Source: Chloroflexota bacterium (GTDB taxonomy: Bacteria; Chloroflexota; Anaerolineae; UBA1429). Taken from it: a stretch of 17,423 nucleotides of DNA. This document shows, one piece after another, positions 1 to 8,600 of this stretch. Both the position numbers and the translations under genes were made by a program. The notes beneath the pieces are model-generated. The model searched no databases and was not told the origin of the DNA. It saw only the letters and a list, made by a program, of their open reading frames with translations. Location: the NCBI GenBank assembly GCA_012513595.1, contig JAAZBY010000226.1, positions 1 through 17,423 of the forward strand, written 5' to 3'. Positions within the stretch are counted from its first letter, which is position 1; the number at the start of each line of letters is the position of its first letter.

Positions 1-857
1 AGTTCGGCAAGGGCCTGCTCCTCGGCGGCATCGCCGGCAGCCTTGGCCGCGTCTATCTTGCCCGTCAGGGCCAGGAAGAAGCCATAGTCGAGCCGCACCC
101 GGTTGACGGCCAGGGCCCGGGCAAAGGCATCGTCCTCGGTGGCCTCGCGCAAGAGGGCGATGATGTCGTCGTACGAGGCGCCCGCCGGGGCCGCCCCGGG
201 CATGCGCGGCGTCACCCGCTCGAGCAGCTTTTCGCGCAGGGTGCGCAAAGCCTCTTGCTGCTCCGCGTCGACCCCACCGCCCTGCTCATCCTCCTGCGGG
301 CCGGTGAGCATGCTGCTCAGGAACAGAAAGAACTCATAGTCGAGCTCCTTCTCGTGCTCGGCCACCAGCCGGTCAAGGGTGGGGTCGTCCTCCACGGCGG
401 GCAGCAGATCGTTCACCAGCCGCGCCATGGCCCGCTGCTTTTCCAGCGCTTCCTTGCTGACGCCCTCGGCCTCGAGAACCATGTCGTATAGCTCATCGAG
501 GTGCATGGCCGCCTTGGGCTGGAAAAAGTAAGCCTTGCGCTGGTCGGCCGGGACGCTGTTCATCACCGCCGTCACCAGGTTGCCGACGAACTCCTCGCGC
601 TCGGCGATGGGCATGTTCAGCTCGCCAGGCACGTAGGTGACCAGCAGCTCCTTGGCCGGATCGTGATAGACAAGCGGCACGCTCAGCATCCCGCCGGTAC
701 CGCATTCGGGGCAGCGGGCGCGGTTGAGCCGGCCACGCAGGAACTCTTCCTTCAGCTCCGGCTCTTGGCCGACGTCCACCACCGTGCGCAGCCCAACAGC
801 ATAGCGGTGCTGGCACTTGGGGCAGGCGATTGGCGTGGGTATGGCAGGAAACGGCAT
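1..857 (-). CDS. CpXC-domain protein (3' end outside window)
   Basis: Reading from an ATG at 857 gives 285 codons with no stop before the left edge, so the C-terminus is missing. The N-terminal part has two Cys pairs, CPKC (residues 12-15) and CPEC (residues 49-52). This is the signature of the CpXC family, where the four cysteines are thought to bind zinc. A helical region rich in Glu, Leu and Ala follows, with repeated aromatic patches (DYEFFLFL and DYGFFLAL) that look like two related helical modules. There is no signal peptide or membrane segment, so it is probably cytoplasmic. The start is supported by AGGAG about 8 nt upstream. It lies 73 nt downstream of the PHP gene on the same strand, so it may be cotranscribed with it, although two hairpins sit in the gap. 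The family has no established function. Domain call is confident; role unknown. Confidence 0.85.
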   Translation of the reverse strand, partial: MPFPAIPTPIACPKCQHRYAVGLRTVVDVGQEPELKEEFLRGRLNRARCPECGTGGMLSVPLVYHDPAKELLVTYVPGELNMPIAEREEFVGNLVTAVMNSVPADQRKAYFFQPKAAMHLDELYDMVLEAEGVSKEALEKQRAMARLVNDLLPAVEDDPTLDRLVAEHEKELDYEFFLFLSSMLTGPQEDEQGGGVDAEQQEALRTLREKLLERVTPRMPGAAPAGASYDDIIALLREATEDDAFARALAVNRVRLDYGFFLALTGKIDAAKAAGDAAEEQALAE

Positions 858-879
858 CTCTCGTACTCCTCACCTAGTC

Positions 880-897
880 CGCAGGTGCGTACCTGCG
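880..897 (-). other. stem-loop between PHP and CpXC genes
   Basis: CGCAGGT (880-886) and ACCTGCG (891-897) form a perfect 7-bp stem with a 4-nt loop. Bases 895-897 are also used by the neighbouring 895-923 hairpin, so the two structures compete. There is no U-run on the minus strand after it. It lies in the leader of the CpXC gene, about 23 nt upstream of the start codon. Confidence 0.4.
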
Positions 898-923
898 CGT
901 CCCTCCCGCGGAAGGGGACGCGC
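895..923 (-). terminator. hairpin after PHP gene, weak terminator candidate
   Basis: GCGCGTCCC (895-903) pairs perfectly with GGGACGCGC (915-923), giving a 9-bp GC-rich stem with an 11-nt loop. It starts 7 nt beyond the TAG stop of the PHP gene. No T-rich tract follows on the minus strand, so it may attenuate, protect the 3' end or pause transcription rather than terminate it. Confidence 0.45.
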
Positions 924-930
924 ATCGCTA

Positions 931-1611
931 CTATCGGCGCTCGAGCAGGCGGCGGACCAGGGCCTGTGGCGTCGTCACCGTGGCGGCGTGGGCCAGCGCC
1001 GGGGGCAGCCCGGCGCCCAGAGCCACGCGCTCGGCAAAGTCCAGCGTGATCAGATCGCCCGGCTCATGGCTGTCCGTGTCGACGACGAGGTCCGCCCCCG
1101 CCTCCATCGCCACGCGGGCCACGTGCCCATTGGTGAGCGAGTGACCCTTGCGGGCGGTGATCTCGATCGCACAGCCGCGTTCGGCGGCCCGCCGGGCTTC
1201 GGCAAGGGTCAGGAAGCCGGGATGTGCTAGGAGGTCCACCTCGGCGCAGTCGACGGCAGCGCTGTTGGTGCCCGGCGCCACCGGCTCCACGGGGGTCTCC
1301 CCGTGGACGACCACTAGGTCCGCCCCCAGCGCCCGGGCGCGGCGGGCCAGCCCGGCGATCTGCCGGGGAGCCACATGGGTGATCTCCACCCCCACCAGGA
1401 AGGTGAGGGAATAGTCGTCCGCCTGTTCTTCGCGCAGCCGCAGGAGGCTCTCGACGACCGACGTGACGTTGGTCCAGTCGACGTGGTCGGTGATGGACAG
1501 CGCGCCAAATTCCATGGCCGTGGCACGCCGCAACAACTCGGACGGCAGCAGGGCGCCGTCGCTTAACAAGGAGTGGGTGTGCAGGTCGATCCGCAATGGC
1601 TTCTCTTTCAT
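931..1611 (-). CDS. PHP-domain metal-dependent phosphoesterase (histidinol-phosphatase-like)
   Basis: The 226-aa protein carries the full set of PHP metal-site motifs: HTH (H11, H13) with D18, TDH (D42, H43), E76, H103, AHPG (H130) and DTDSH (D180, H182). PHP enzymes bind two or three metal ions and hydrolyse phosphomonoesters or phosphodiesters. This compact form resembles proteins annotated as histidinol phosphate phosphatase domain proteins, but no histidine gene is nearby, so the substrate is open. There is no signal peptide, so it should be cytoplasmic. The frame stays open upstream to a TTG at 1647. The ATG at 1611 is preferred because the HTH motif then begins at residue 11, as usual. 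A good promoter places the transcript start at about 1612, which would make the mRNA leaderless. The gene is divergent from the CPBP protease gene. Confidence 0.87.
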   Translation of the reverse strand: MKEKPLRIDLHTHSLLSDGALLPSELLRRATAMEFGALSITDHVDWTNVTSVVESLLRLREEQADDYSLTFLVGVEITHVAPRQIAGLARRARALGADLVVVHGETPVEPVAPGTNSAAVDCAEVDLLAHPGFLTLAEARRAAERGCAIEITARKGHSLTNGHVARVAMEAGADLVVDTDSHEPGDLITLDFAERVALGAGLPPALAHAATVTTPQALVRRLLERR

Positions 1612-1618
1612 GGGGCCT

Positions 1619-1647
1619 ACTATACTCGCGGAGGGGGCGATGGCCAA
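1619..1647 (-). promoter_or_regulatory. sigma-70-type promoter of PHP gene
   Basis: On the minus strand, TTGGCC (1647-1642) and TATAGT (1624-1619) are separated by 17 bp. The -10 matches 5 of 6 consensus bases and the -35 matches 4 of 6. Exactly 7 nt separate the -10 from the ATG at 1611, so transcription should start at or one base before the start codon. Confidence 0.6.
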
Positions 1648-1669
1648 GTCAGGCCCCGCGGCGCCCCTG

Positions 1670-1698
1670 TTGACGCGCCCCGCGCGAGGCTCTAGAAT
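1670..1698 (+). promoter_or_regulatory. sigma-70-type promoter of CPBP protease gene
   Basis: TTGACG (1670-1675) and TAGAAT (1693-1698) are separated by 17 bp, each matching 5 of 6 consensus bases. The predicted start of transcription, about 1705, coincides with an in-frame GTG. A second in-frame GTG at 1732 has a GAGGGG ribosome-binding site at 1720-1725. Confidence 0.65.
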
Positions 1699-1731
1699 GG
1701 CGCAGTGAGTATCCCAGCCGAGGGGAATAGC

Positions 1732-2484
1732 GTGGCAGACGGCTTACCGAATCGCGATACAGATGTGCTGGAGGTGCCCTGGGGCGCGCGCCAGGTGTTC
1801 TATGGGCTGCTCATGGCGGTCGGCCTTCTGGTGCTGGCCATCGGCGTCGGGATCGGTGTCTCCCTGCTGTGGATCAGCGCTGAACTGCCCGAGGTCTCGA
1901 CGACGACGATCGTGCAGTTGGTCTTTGCGTTGGAGGCGCTGCTGCTTGTTCCCCCCTGGCTCCTCGGCCCGCGCAAGTACCGTTTGTCCTGGTCCAGCCT
2001 GGGGTTGCGTCACAGCTCGCTCTTGGGCAGCGTCGCGGTCACCATGGTGGGCTTTGGGTTGGTGCTGGTAGCCAACTGGGGCTGGACGCTGGTCATGGGC
2101 CGCTTCAACCTGCAGCTCACCGAGAAGCCCAACCCGCTGCCCTACTTTGGCGGGGGTATCACAGGCCTGCTGATGGCCCTGCTGCTCGGCGCCGTGGTGG
2201 CGCCGGTGGCGGAAGAGATCTTTTTCCGCGGCTTTCTCTACCCTGGGCTGCGGCGCTCCTGGGGCACGGGCTGGGCGCTGCTGGCCTCCGCCGCGCTCTT
2301 TGCCGTGATCCATGGCTTCACGGCCGTGATCCCGCCGATCTTTGTCATTGGGCTGGTGCTGGCCATCTCCTACGAGATCACCGGTTCCCTATGGCCGGCC
2401 ATTCTGATTCACGCAGCCATGAACGCCCTGGCCTTCATCTCCGCTTATATCGTCAGCGTGGGCGGGGCAGAGCTCGGCTTCTAG
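1732..2484 (+). CDS. CPBP-family intramembrane metalloprotease (CAAX protease-like)
   Basis: This 250-aa polytopic membrane protein has the three ABI/CPBP motifs: EEIFFR (E161, E162, R166), a second-motif His in FAVIHG (H194), and IHAAMN (H227, N231). In Rce1-type enzymes these residues form the metal and water site inside the membrane. Several hydrophobic helices are evident, starting near residue 21. Bacterial members act in protein maturation, bacteriocin immunity or unknown roles; the substrate here cannot be told. The start is ambiguous. The GTG at 1732 has GAGG 8 nt upstream, while an in-frame GTG at 1705 would add nine residues and sits at the predicted transcript start, allowing leaderless translation. 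The gene stands alone and ends just before a strong hairpin. Family assignment is confident, function is not. Confidence 0.87.
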   Translation: MADGLPNRDTDVLEVPWGARQVFYGLLMAVGLLVLAIGVGIGVSLLWISAELPEVSTTTIVQLVFALEALLLVPPWLLGPRKYRLSWSSLGLRHSSLLGSVAVTMVGFGLVLVANWGWTLVMGRFNLQLTEKPNPLPYFGGGITGLLMALLLGAVVAPVAEEIFFRGFLYPGLRRSWGTGWALLASAALFAVIHGFTAVIPPIFVIGLVLAISYEITGSLWPAILIHAAMNALAFISAYIVSVGGAELGF

Positions 2485-2503
2485 CCTGCAGTCGTGCACA
2501 GCA

Positions 2504-2535
2504 CAAGGCCCGCCGCGCGTGCGCGGCGGGCCTTG
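2504..2535. terminator. bidirectional hairpin terminator between CPBP and A2M genes
   Basis: The left arm (2504-2518, CAAGGCCCGCCGCGC) and right arm (2521-2535, GCGCGGCGGGCCTTG) are perfectly complementary over 15 bp with a 2-nt centre. In practice the loop would open to about 6 nt. It sits in the 82-bp gap between two convergent genes, 19 nt after the CPBP stop and 31 nt after the A2M stop. A short TTT follows on the plus strand. This is the best terminator in the window. Confidence 0.75.
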
Positions 2536-2566
2536 CTTTGCGTCCCGGGCTCGGCGCCCGTTCCCG

Positions 2567-5500
2567 CTACTCTGTGATGCGGAAGATCGCCCCGGCGGAA
2601 CGGCCGAACACGTCGGGGAAGTACATCTCGTACGCCACAGTCGGCAGTACCTGGTAGGCCCCCGGCGTGGTGGCCCGCATGGTGTAGGTGTACTCGTAGG
2701 TGCCTGCCTCGAGATAGTCGGCAAAGAGCGCCACTTTCTCGTCGCGGATCTCGGTGTGGGATGGCCACGCCCAGCGGTACCACCACCAGGGGTCGCCCGG
2801 CTGCTGCTCGGCGCCCTCCTTCTCTAGCTGCGGGCCGCTGGCCGTCTGGCTGGTCGTGGCCAGGCTGACGTCGACCGCCTCGCAGCCCGCCGGCAGCGGA
2901 TCCTCAAACACGAGAAAGTTGACGCTGTGCGGGGCGATGATGGTGAGCTTGACCTGGATCTCATCGTTGACGCGCGCCTCGGTGATGGGGGACGTCTTGC
3001 CGTCACCGGCCACCGCCAGATACTCGCGCGTGACGATCAGCCCGCGGTTCAGCTCACGCATCTGGTCCGCCGGCAAAAAGTAGCGCAGGAAGGCCGAGTA
3101 GTACAGCTTGCCCGGGCCTTCCGTCCGCTCCATCAGCAGCTGGTTATCCCCCAGGCGGCGCAGGTCGGCGATCGGCACCGTCTGCGTCACCACCTCATCG
3201 ACGGTGGCCGGGGTCACCTGGCCGGAGGTGACTTCCGTCCCGTTCACTGACAGCGCGAACTCGTACTCGCCCTGCAGCTCGCCCGTCATGACCATGTACT
3301 CGGTCAGCGCCATGATCGACCAGGCGTTCTCCTGCGTCGTGCTCCAGCGGCCGTTCTGGCGGACGGTCATCAGCCAGCGGACCGCGTTGGGCAGCAGGGC
3401 ACTGTCCGGCGCGATGCGCCCCAGGGCGCGCAGCACCAACGCCGACGTACGCACATCGGTGTTCATCGCGCCGGGAAGGACGGTCGCCTCTTCCCAGTGC
3501 GCGCCGCTGGCCGAGAGCACCGCGGCGTTGGCGAACTCGTTGGTCAGCGTCGCCAGACGCGTCGCCTCCTGCGGATCCAGGATGGCGAGGGTCATGGCCA
3601 GGTAGGCCTTGGCATACAGCGACATGTCGTGGCGTGCGTCGTCGTACAGGGCCACCGTGCGGCCCAGGTCGCCCGCGCCCGCCTCGGCCAGGGAGTACAG
3701 CACCGTCGCCCGCAGGTCCGGCCCGGCTTCCTCGTCAGCGGGCGTCTTGGTGCCCAGCCAGGATTGCAGCCACGCGACGGCGCTCTGCAGTGAGGCCGCG
3801 TCCACCGTAAAGCCGGCAGCACGCGCCTCCGACATGCCCAGTACGACGTAAGCCGTGATCAGCGGCGAGCTCCGCCCGCCCGGCCACCAGCCCCAGCCGC
3901 CGTCGAGATTCTGCCCGCGGTAGAGCCGCTGCAGCGCCGTGGAGACGAGGTCTGGCAGCAGTTCTTCCAAGTCCGGCCGATCCACGCCCAGCTGCTGCAG
4001 GGCGCGGTAGGTGACCACGTTGGGCAGGAAGCGGCTGACGGTCTGCTCGACGCACTCGTAGGGATAGGACTTTAGGTAGGTCAGGCTCTCACGCATGCCG
4101 GCCGCCAGGGACGGCTCCAGATACACGGTCAGATCGCCCTGGCTCTTCTCGGCGCCGGCTGGCAGCCGCACCAGTTCCAGGATGCTGTCCTCCACCTGGC
4201 CGGCGGTGCCCACCACCTCGGGAGAGGTGGCGTGGTAGACGGGCAGGGTGATATTGATGGCATCGGCCTTGCCCCCACCCGACACCGCGTAGCGCAGCGT
4301 GGTGCTCTCCACCTGGCCGACCGTGGCGGGCCAGGCCAGCGTTTCGCGCTCGCCGGCGGCCACGGTGAGGGCCTGCGGGCCGCCCGCGATGGTCAAGCCA
4401 TCGGCCTCCAGAGAGGCGGTGAGGCGCAGATCCTTATCCGTATTGTTGTGCACCACAGCGCCCAGGATCGGCTCATCCCCGATGATCAGGAACCGCGGGG
4501 CCACAGGGCGGATGAGCAGGTCCAGGGTGCTGACGATGTACGCGTCGGCCCGGCCGACGAGCGTGTCGGCCGTGACGGCCTGTGCCGCGATGTGCCAGGT
4601 GGTGAGGTTGTCAGGGAGTGACACGGTGACGGCTGCCCGCCCGTCTTTATCGGTGCGCACCGCCGCCTCCCAGAAGGCCGTGTCGGCGAACTCGCTACGC
4701 ACCATAGGCCCCGCCGCCGCTCCGGCCCCGCCGCCGCCCCCCTTGCCTTCCGGCATTACCACCAGGAGGTAGCGGTCCATCAGGGCCGTCAACGTGCTGC
4801 CGGTGGCCACGCCCAGGGAGCGCTCACGGTAGAACGCGTCGACGATGTTGGTGGGGTCTCCGCCAGTGAGCGCCTCCACAGCGCGATCCACCATCTTGAG
4901 CGAGAGCTCGGCCTCTACGCCTTTGCCGCGATGGTCGGTCACCTCGATAGCCAGGGTGGCCTTGTCTCGCGGCTGGTACGGGCCGCTGCGGTCCGGCGTG
5001 ATGGAGATGGCGAGCTCGCGCTCTTCGGTAGACACGGAGAGCTTGACGTAGCCCACCTTGATGCTGGGGACTGGGCTGGACTTGCTCATCCCCTGCACGA
5101 TGGTCACCGAGACGTACACGTTGGGGGCGTAGGCCGGCATGATCGGGATCTCGATCTGCTCCGAGTTGGAGGCCAGCGTGAACAGGCGGTGCTCAAACAC
5201 GTGCCCGCGCTCGATGGTCAGCAGTGCCTGCACATCTCCTTCGTACGGCGAGGGGATCAGCACGGTGGCCACGTCGCCGGGGGCGTAGAGGTCCTTGTCG
5301 GCGATCAGGTCGATGCTGTCGGCGTTCTCACGCCCCCAGTTGATGAAGGCCCGATCGCTGACCCACAGGTAGGCCGAGCTGCGCACCTGGTTCTCACGTT
5401 CGTCCAACCCGGTGACGCGCACCCGGTAGGAGCCTCCCTCCGTCGGGCGGAAGGTCACCTCGGCCAGGCCGGCGAGGTCGGTGGTGACCGTCTCGGTCGC

Positions 5501-8497
5501 CACGGCGGTCTCGCGGATCTTGTTCGTCCAGTAGAAGCGGCCGTCGTCGGCCTCTTCGCGCACGCTGAGCCATTCGCGCTTCAGGAGCGTCGCCGTGAGG
5601 CTCTGCGCGGTTCGGGTGATCCCCTGAGTGTCGACGGTGATCAGCGCAACGCGCTGCGGCTCTCCGACGGTGCCCACGTATGAGAGGGGAGACACCCCGA
5701 TGTAGAAGGTGCCGCGGTGAACGATGGCCGGCGCCCGCCCGCTGACCTGCTGGTTGTTCACGTCGACAACCGACACCTCCAGCGAGAGCACCTGGCTCTG
5801 GATCTGGTCGGCGATGTCGGCCGGCACCTCGGTGACGAAGCGCCCCTGGGCATCGGTCTTGCCCTTGCCCTCGGTGACCAGGTTGGCCCCCGGGGCCGAC
5901 CAGCGCGCCTCGTAGTCATAGTCGGAGAAGCTGTAGTAGCGATCGCCCTGCCAGCGGTCAAAGTACCAGGGCGTCTGCACTACCGACCAGCGCACGTCGG
6001 CGTTGGCCACCGGGCCGCCAAAGTAGTAGGAGGCCTGCGCCGCGAGGGTGATGGTATCGCCCTGGATGTACTCGTCAGCACCCAACGAGACGGTCACCTC
6101 GAACTCTGGCTTGCGGTACTCTGCGACGCTGAAATAGACTTCCGAGTAGAGGCCGCCATATTCCATGAGCAGGCGGTAGTAGCCCGTGGCGGCCTCGGCG
6201 TCCAGCAGGAACTGGTCGCTGACGGTGCCCATGTCCGAGAGGGGCAGGGCCTCGGTATACAGGTCGCGGCCCTCCGGGTCGGTGAGGGTTAGCGTCGCCA
6301 TCGACTTGCCCCCGATGGGCGGCAGGCTATAGGCGCCGTCGTCGTCGGTGCGGATGACCGCCCGGAAGTAGACCGTCTGCCCAGGCCGGTAGATCTGCCG
6401 GTCCGTGTAGAGCATGGCCCGGTACCGTTGGACGTACGGGTCGTAGGTCAGCTGAAAGTTCCACGGCTCAATGCCGCGCGACCAGTTCTTCATGTGCACG
6501 GTGACGGCGTCACCCTCGCGTGCCAGCACAAAGAGCGACGACCAAGGCTCCTGCTGGGCATGCGTAACGGTGGCGACACCCTCCCGGTCGGTGGTCGCCT
6601 GGGCGTGCAGGTCAGTCGTCTCTCCGTACACCTCCAGTGACACGTCAGCAAGCGGCTGGCCGCTTTGCAGGTCGGTGACCCAGGCCAGCGTCTCTGTGGC
6701 GCTGCTCTTGACCGTCACATTCAGATGGGTGACCACGAGGAGGTGCCGCTGGGCATCCCGCGCCTGAGGTGACGAAACGTTCAGGAAGTACAGGCCCGGC
6801 TCCAGCGGCGTGTCGTCCGGATAGGTGAGCCCCTGGACGACGCGCGCCTCCACGTTCAGGTCTGCCTCCGGCTTGACCGACCAGCGGTTGACCAGCTGGC
6901 GAGGATCGGGGCGGAAGGCCTGCCACCTCCTCCAGGAGTCGCTCGTATTCAGGGACATAAAGTCCTCTGGCGAGATGGTATAGAGGGCCAGGTCCAGCGT
7001 CTGGACGTTCACCGCCTTGACCAGTACGGTCGGCTTGGCGTAGGCGTTGTAGGCCGTCACCTGGCTGGGCACGTCCAGGTAGAAGCTGGGCTGGAAGGCC
7101 CGCGTGCGGAAGGTGAAGCTGGCCTTCTCCACCAGCGGGTCGCCGTTGGCGGCCAGGATGTCCGTCGTCAGGGTGACGGTGTAGACCGTCGAGGGCTCGA
7201 GGTAGGTGGAGACGTAGGCGATGGTTTCATCCTCGCGCCACCAGGCCTGTGCCTGCGCCTTGGGCTCGATGATCAGCCCCTTCAGCAGAGTCTCCGTGCT
7301 GATGGGCGCCGAGAAGGTGATCTCCAGGCCCTGGCCGGGGTCGACCTGCTGCCCCTCAGGAGTGAAGGAGAGCACGCGGGGCTCGGCCAGAACGGTAAAG
7401 GTGCTCGCCCACGGTTCGGGGAGCGTGGCTGCGCCGCTGGCGGCGGGCGCGCCGGCATCCACCGTGAGGCGGTAGGTCTCTCCGGTGGTCAGCGGCTGCA
7501 GTGGACGGAAGAGCAAGGTGTTGCCCTCCCAGGAGAAAGCGCCCGACACGGGCTTTCCGGCGGCATCCCAGAGGCGCACCCGTTCCTCGGTGGCCGGGCC
7601 GTTCATCGCCTGGCTAAAGACGATGCGCACCGCGGCGTCCGCCGGGACGTGCCGGGCGCCGTCACCGGGCAGCACCTCCGCCACGCGCGGCAGCTCGGTC
7701 ACGAAGGACCACGTATAGTCCTCTTCGAGGAGGCCACCGGTGGTATCGGCGAGCCCGGCCGGCACGGTGACCGTATAGCCGGTGCCCGGGACGAGCGGCT
7801 CGCTCGGTTGGTACGAATAGATAGAGGTGTTGATCCACTCGCCTTTGCCGGCCACGGCGGGCGCAAAGGTCAACGGATCGGGGAGGTTTTCCTGGTCACG
7901 CACAAAGGTGAGGGGCACCACCGGCCGGTTGAAGGCCACGCGGATAGCGCCCTGGGTCGCCACGTCTTGGCTGCCCGGCTGCGGGTAGACGTCGGTCACC
8001 AGCAGGGTGCCCACGGTGCTGAACCGGAAGGAGAAGGCCTGCTGCGACGCCAGCCCCTGGGCAGAGGCGATCCCCTCCGCCAGGGTGACGGTGTACTCGG
8101 CGCCCCGCTCCAGCGGCTGCGCTGGGACGAACTCTAGCGTCTCTGGGTCCTCCCAGACCAGGGCGCCCTCCACCCGTGGCGCGATCTGGAAGGCGCGCTC
8201 TACCGAGGCCTTGTCCATGGGTTGGTCAAAGCGCAGCACCAGCGGCTGGTCAAGCCGCTGCTCCTCACCGCGGGCCGGGGCCGTGCCCGTCAGGCGCGGC
8301 GGAACCGGTGGGAGCGGCGCGAGCGTAGGCTCCGCGGTCGGGGCCGGCGGGCTGGTACGGGTTGGCAGCACGCTGGCGCCCTCGAGGGTCGGCACCGGGG
8401 TGATGGCGGCCGGCTGACCCTTGCCACAGCCGGCTACAGACAGCAGCATCGACACTATCACCATCACCGATAACGCGCGATGCAAGCGGCCGTTCAT
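2567..8497 (-). CDS. alpha-2-macroglobulin family lipoprotein, thioester type
   Basis: This 1976-aa protein has a lipoprotein signal with lipobox LSVAGC (lipidated Cys24), then a Pro/Thr-rich linker (about 27-68). Four Ig-like Big_5-type domains follow (about 69-162, 163-268, 269-371, 372-466), then macroglobulin domains. DRQIYRPGQTVYF, near residue 697, is a family hallmark. A Gly/Ala-rich bait-like loop lies near 1250-1265, and DNLTTWH near 1300. The thioester motif is CVEQ (C1482-Q1485), inside YPYECVEQT. An alpha-helical thioester domain follows (GGWGWWPGG) and then C-terminal beta domains. Known relatives trap proteases: cleavage of the bait exposes the thioester, which binds the attacker covalently. 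The Cys-Gln pair is intact, so trapping is expected outside the membrane. It lies 103 nt after pbpC, as in other bacteria. The start has AGGA 7 nt upstream. It is longer than E. coli YfhM (about 1650 aa). Confidence 0.93.
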   Translation of the reverse strand: MNGRLHRALSVMVIVSMLLSVAGCGKGQPAAITPVPTLEGASVLPTRTSPPAPTAEPTLAPLPPVPPRLTGTAPARGEEQRLDQPLVLRFDQPMDKASVERAFQIAPRVEGALVWEDPETLEFVPAQPLERGAEYTVTLAEGIASAQGLASQQAFSFRFSTVGTLLVTDVYPQPGSQDVATQGAIRVAFNRPVVPLTFVRDQENLPDPLTFAPAVAGKGEWINTSIYSYQPSEPLVPGTGYTVTVPAGLADTTGGLLEEDYTWSFVTELPRVAEVLPGDGARHVPADAAVRIVFSQAMNGPATEERVRLWDAAGKPVSGAFSWEGNTLLFRPLQPLTTGETYRLTVDAGAPAASGAATLPEPWASTFTVLAEPRVLSFTPEGQQVDPGQGLEITFSAPISTETLLKGLIIEPKAQAQAWWREDETIAYVSTYLEPSTVYTVTLTTDILAANGDPLVEKASFTFRTRAFQPSFYLDVPSQVTAYNAYAKPTVLVKAVNVQTLDLALYTISPEDFMSLNTSDSWRRWQAFRPDPRQLVNRWSVKPEADLNVEARVVQGLTYPDDTPLEPGLYFLNVSSPQARDAQRHLLVVTHLNVTVKSSATETLAWVTDLQSGQPLADVSLEVYGETTDLHAQATTDREGVATVTHAQQEPWSSLFVLAREGDAVTVHMKNWSRGIEPWNFQLTYDPYVQRYRAMLYTDRQIYRPGQTVYFRAVIRTDDDGAYSLPPIGGKSMATLTLTDPEGRDLYTEALPLSDMGTVSDQFLLDAEAATGYYRLLMEYGGLYSEVYFSVAEYRKPEFEVTVSLGADEYIQGDTITLAAQASYYFGGPVANADVRWSVVQTPWYFDRWQGDRYYSFSDYDYEARWSAPGANLVTEGKGKTDAQGRFVTEVPADIADQIQSQVLSLEVSVVDVNNQQVSGRAPAIVHRGTFYIGVSPLSYVGTVGEPQRVALITVDTQGITRTAQSLTATLLKREWLSVREEADDGRFYWTNKIRETAVATETVTTDLAGLAEVTFRPTEGGSYRVRVTGLDERENQVRSSAYLWVSDRAFINWGRENADSIDLIADKDLYAPGDVATVLIPSPYEGDVQALLTIERGHVFEHRLFTLASNSEQIEIPIMPAYAPNVYVSVTIVQGMSKSSPVPSIKVGYVKLSVSTEERELAISITPDRSGPYQPRDKATLAIEVTDHRGKGVEAELSLKMVDRAVEALTGGDPTNIVDAFYRERSLGVATGSTLTALMDRYLLVVMPEGKGGGGGAGAAAGPMVRSEFADTAFWEAAVRTDKDGRAAVTVSLPDNLTTWHIAAQAVTADTLVGRADAYIVSTLDLLIRPVAPRFLIIGDEPILGAVVHNNTDKDLRLTASLEADGLTIAGGPQALTVAAGERETLAWPATVGQVESTTLRYAVSGGGKADAINITLPVYHATSPEVVGTAGQVEDSILELVRLPAGAEKSQGDLTVYLEPSLAAGMRESLTYLKSYPYECVEQTVSRFLPNVVTYRALQQLGVDRPDLEELLPDLVSTALQRLYRGQNLDGGWGWWPGGRSSPLITAYVVLGMSEARAAGFTVDAASLQSAVAWLQSWLGTKTPADEEAGPDLRATVLYSLAEAGAGDLGRTVALYDDARHDMSLYAKAYLAMTLAILDPQEATRLATLTNEFANAAVLSASGAHWEEATVLPGAMNTDVRTSALVLRALGRIAPDSALLPNAVRWLMTVRQNGRWSTTQENAWSIMALTEYMVMTGELQGEYEFALSVNGTEVTSGQVTPATVDEVVTQTVPIADLRRLGDNQLLMERTEGPGKLYYSAFLRYFLPADQMRELNRGLIVTREYLAVAGDGKTSPITEARVNDEIQVKLTIIAPHSVNFLVFEDPLPAGCEAVDVSLATTSQTASGPQLEKEGAEQQPGDPWWWYRWAWPSHTEIRDEKVALFADYLEAGTYEYTYTMRATTPGAYQVLPTVAYEMYFPDVFGRSAGAIFRITE

Positions 8498-8528
8498 GGC
8501 CCTGTCCTTTCTGCCTCTCGTCGAGTGA

Positions 8529-8567
8529 GGCCGCGCAACCAGATCAAGTTCGATATGTGGCGCGGCC
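8529..8567 (-). other. inverted repeat in pbpC-A2M gap
   Basis: GGCCGCGC (8529-8536) and GCGCGGCC (8560-8567) are perfect 8-bp arms around a 23-nt AT-richer centre. It lies in the 103-nt gap between pbpC and the A2M gene. It could be a loose stem-loop that modulates read-through, or a protein site. No T-run follows. Confidence 0.3.
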
Positions 8568-8600
8568 GGCCCTCAGCGATGGGGCGCGACCGCCAGGCTC

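Noticed and set aside
4931..5683. Plus-strand 250-aa frame
   Set aside because: It is antisense within the A2M gene and has biased His/Gly/Asp/Val composition without any motif.
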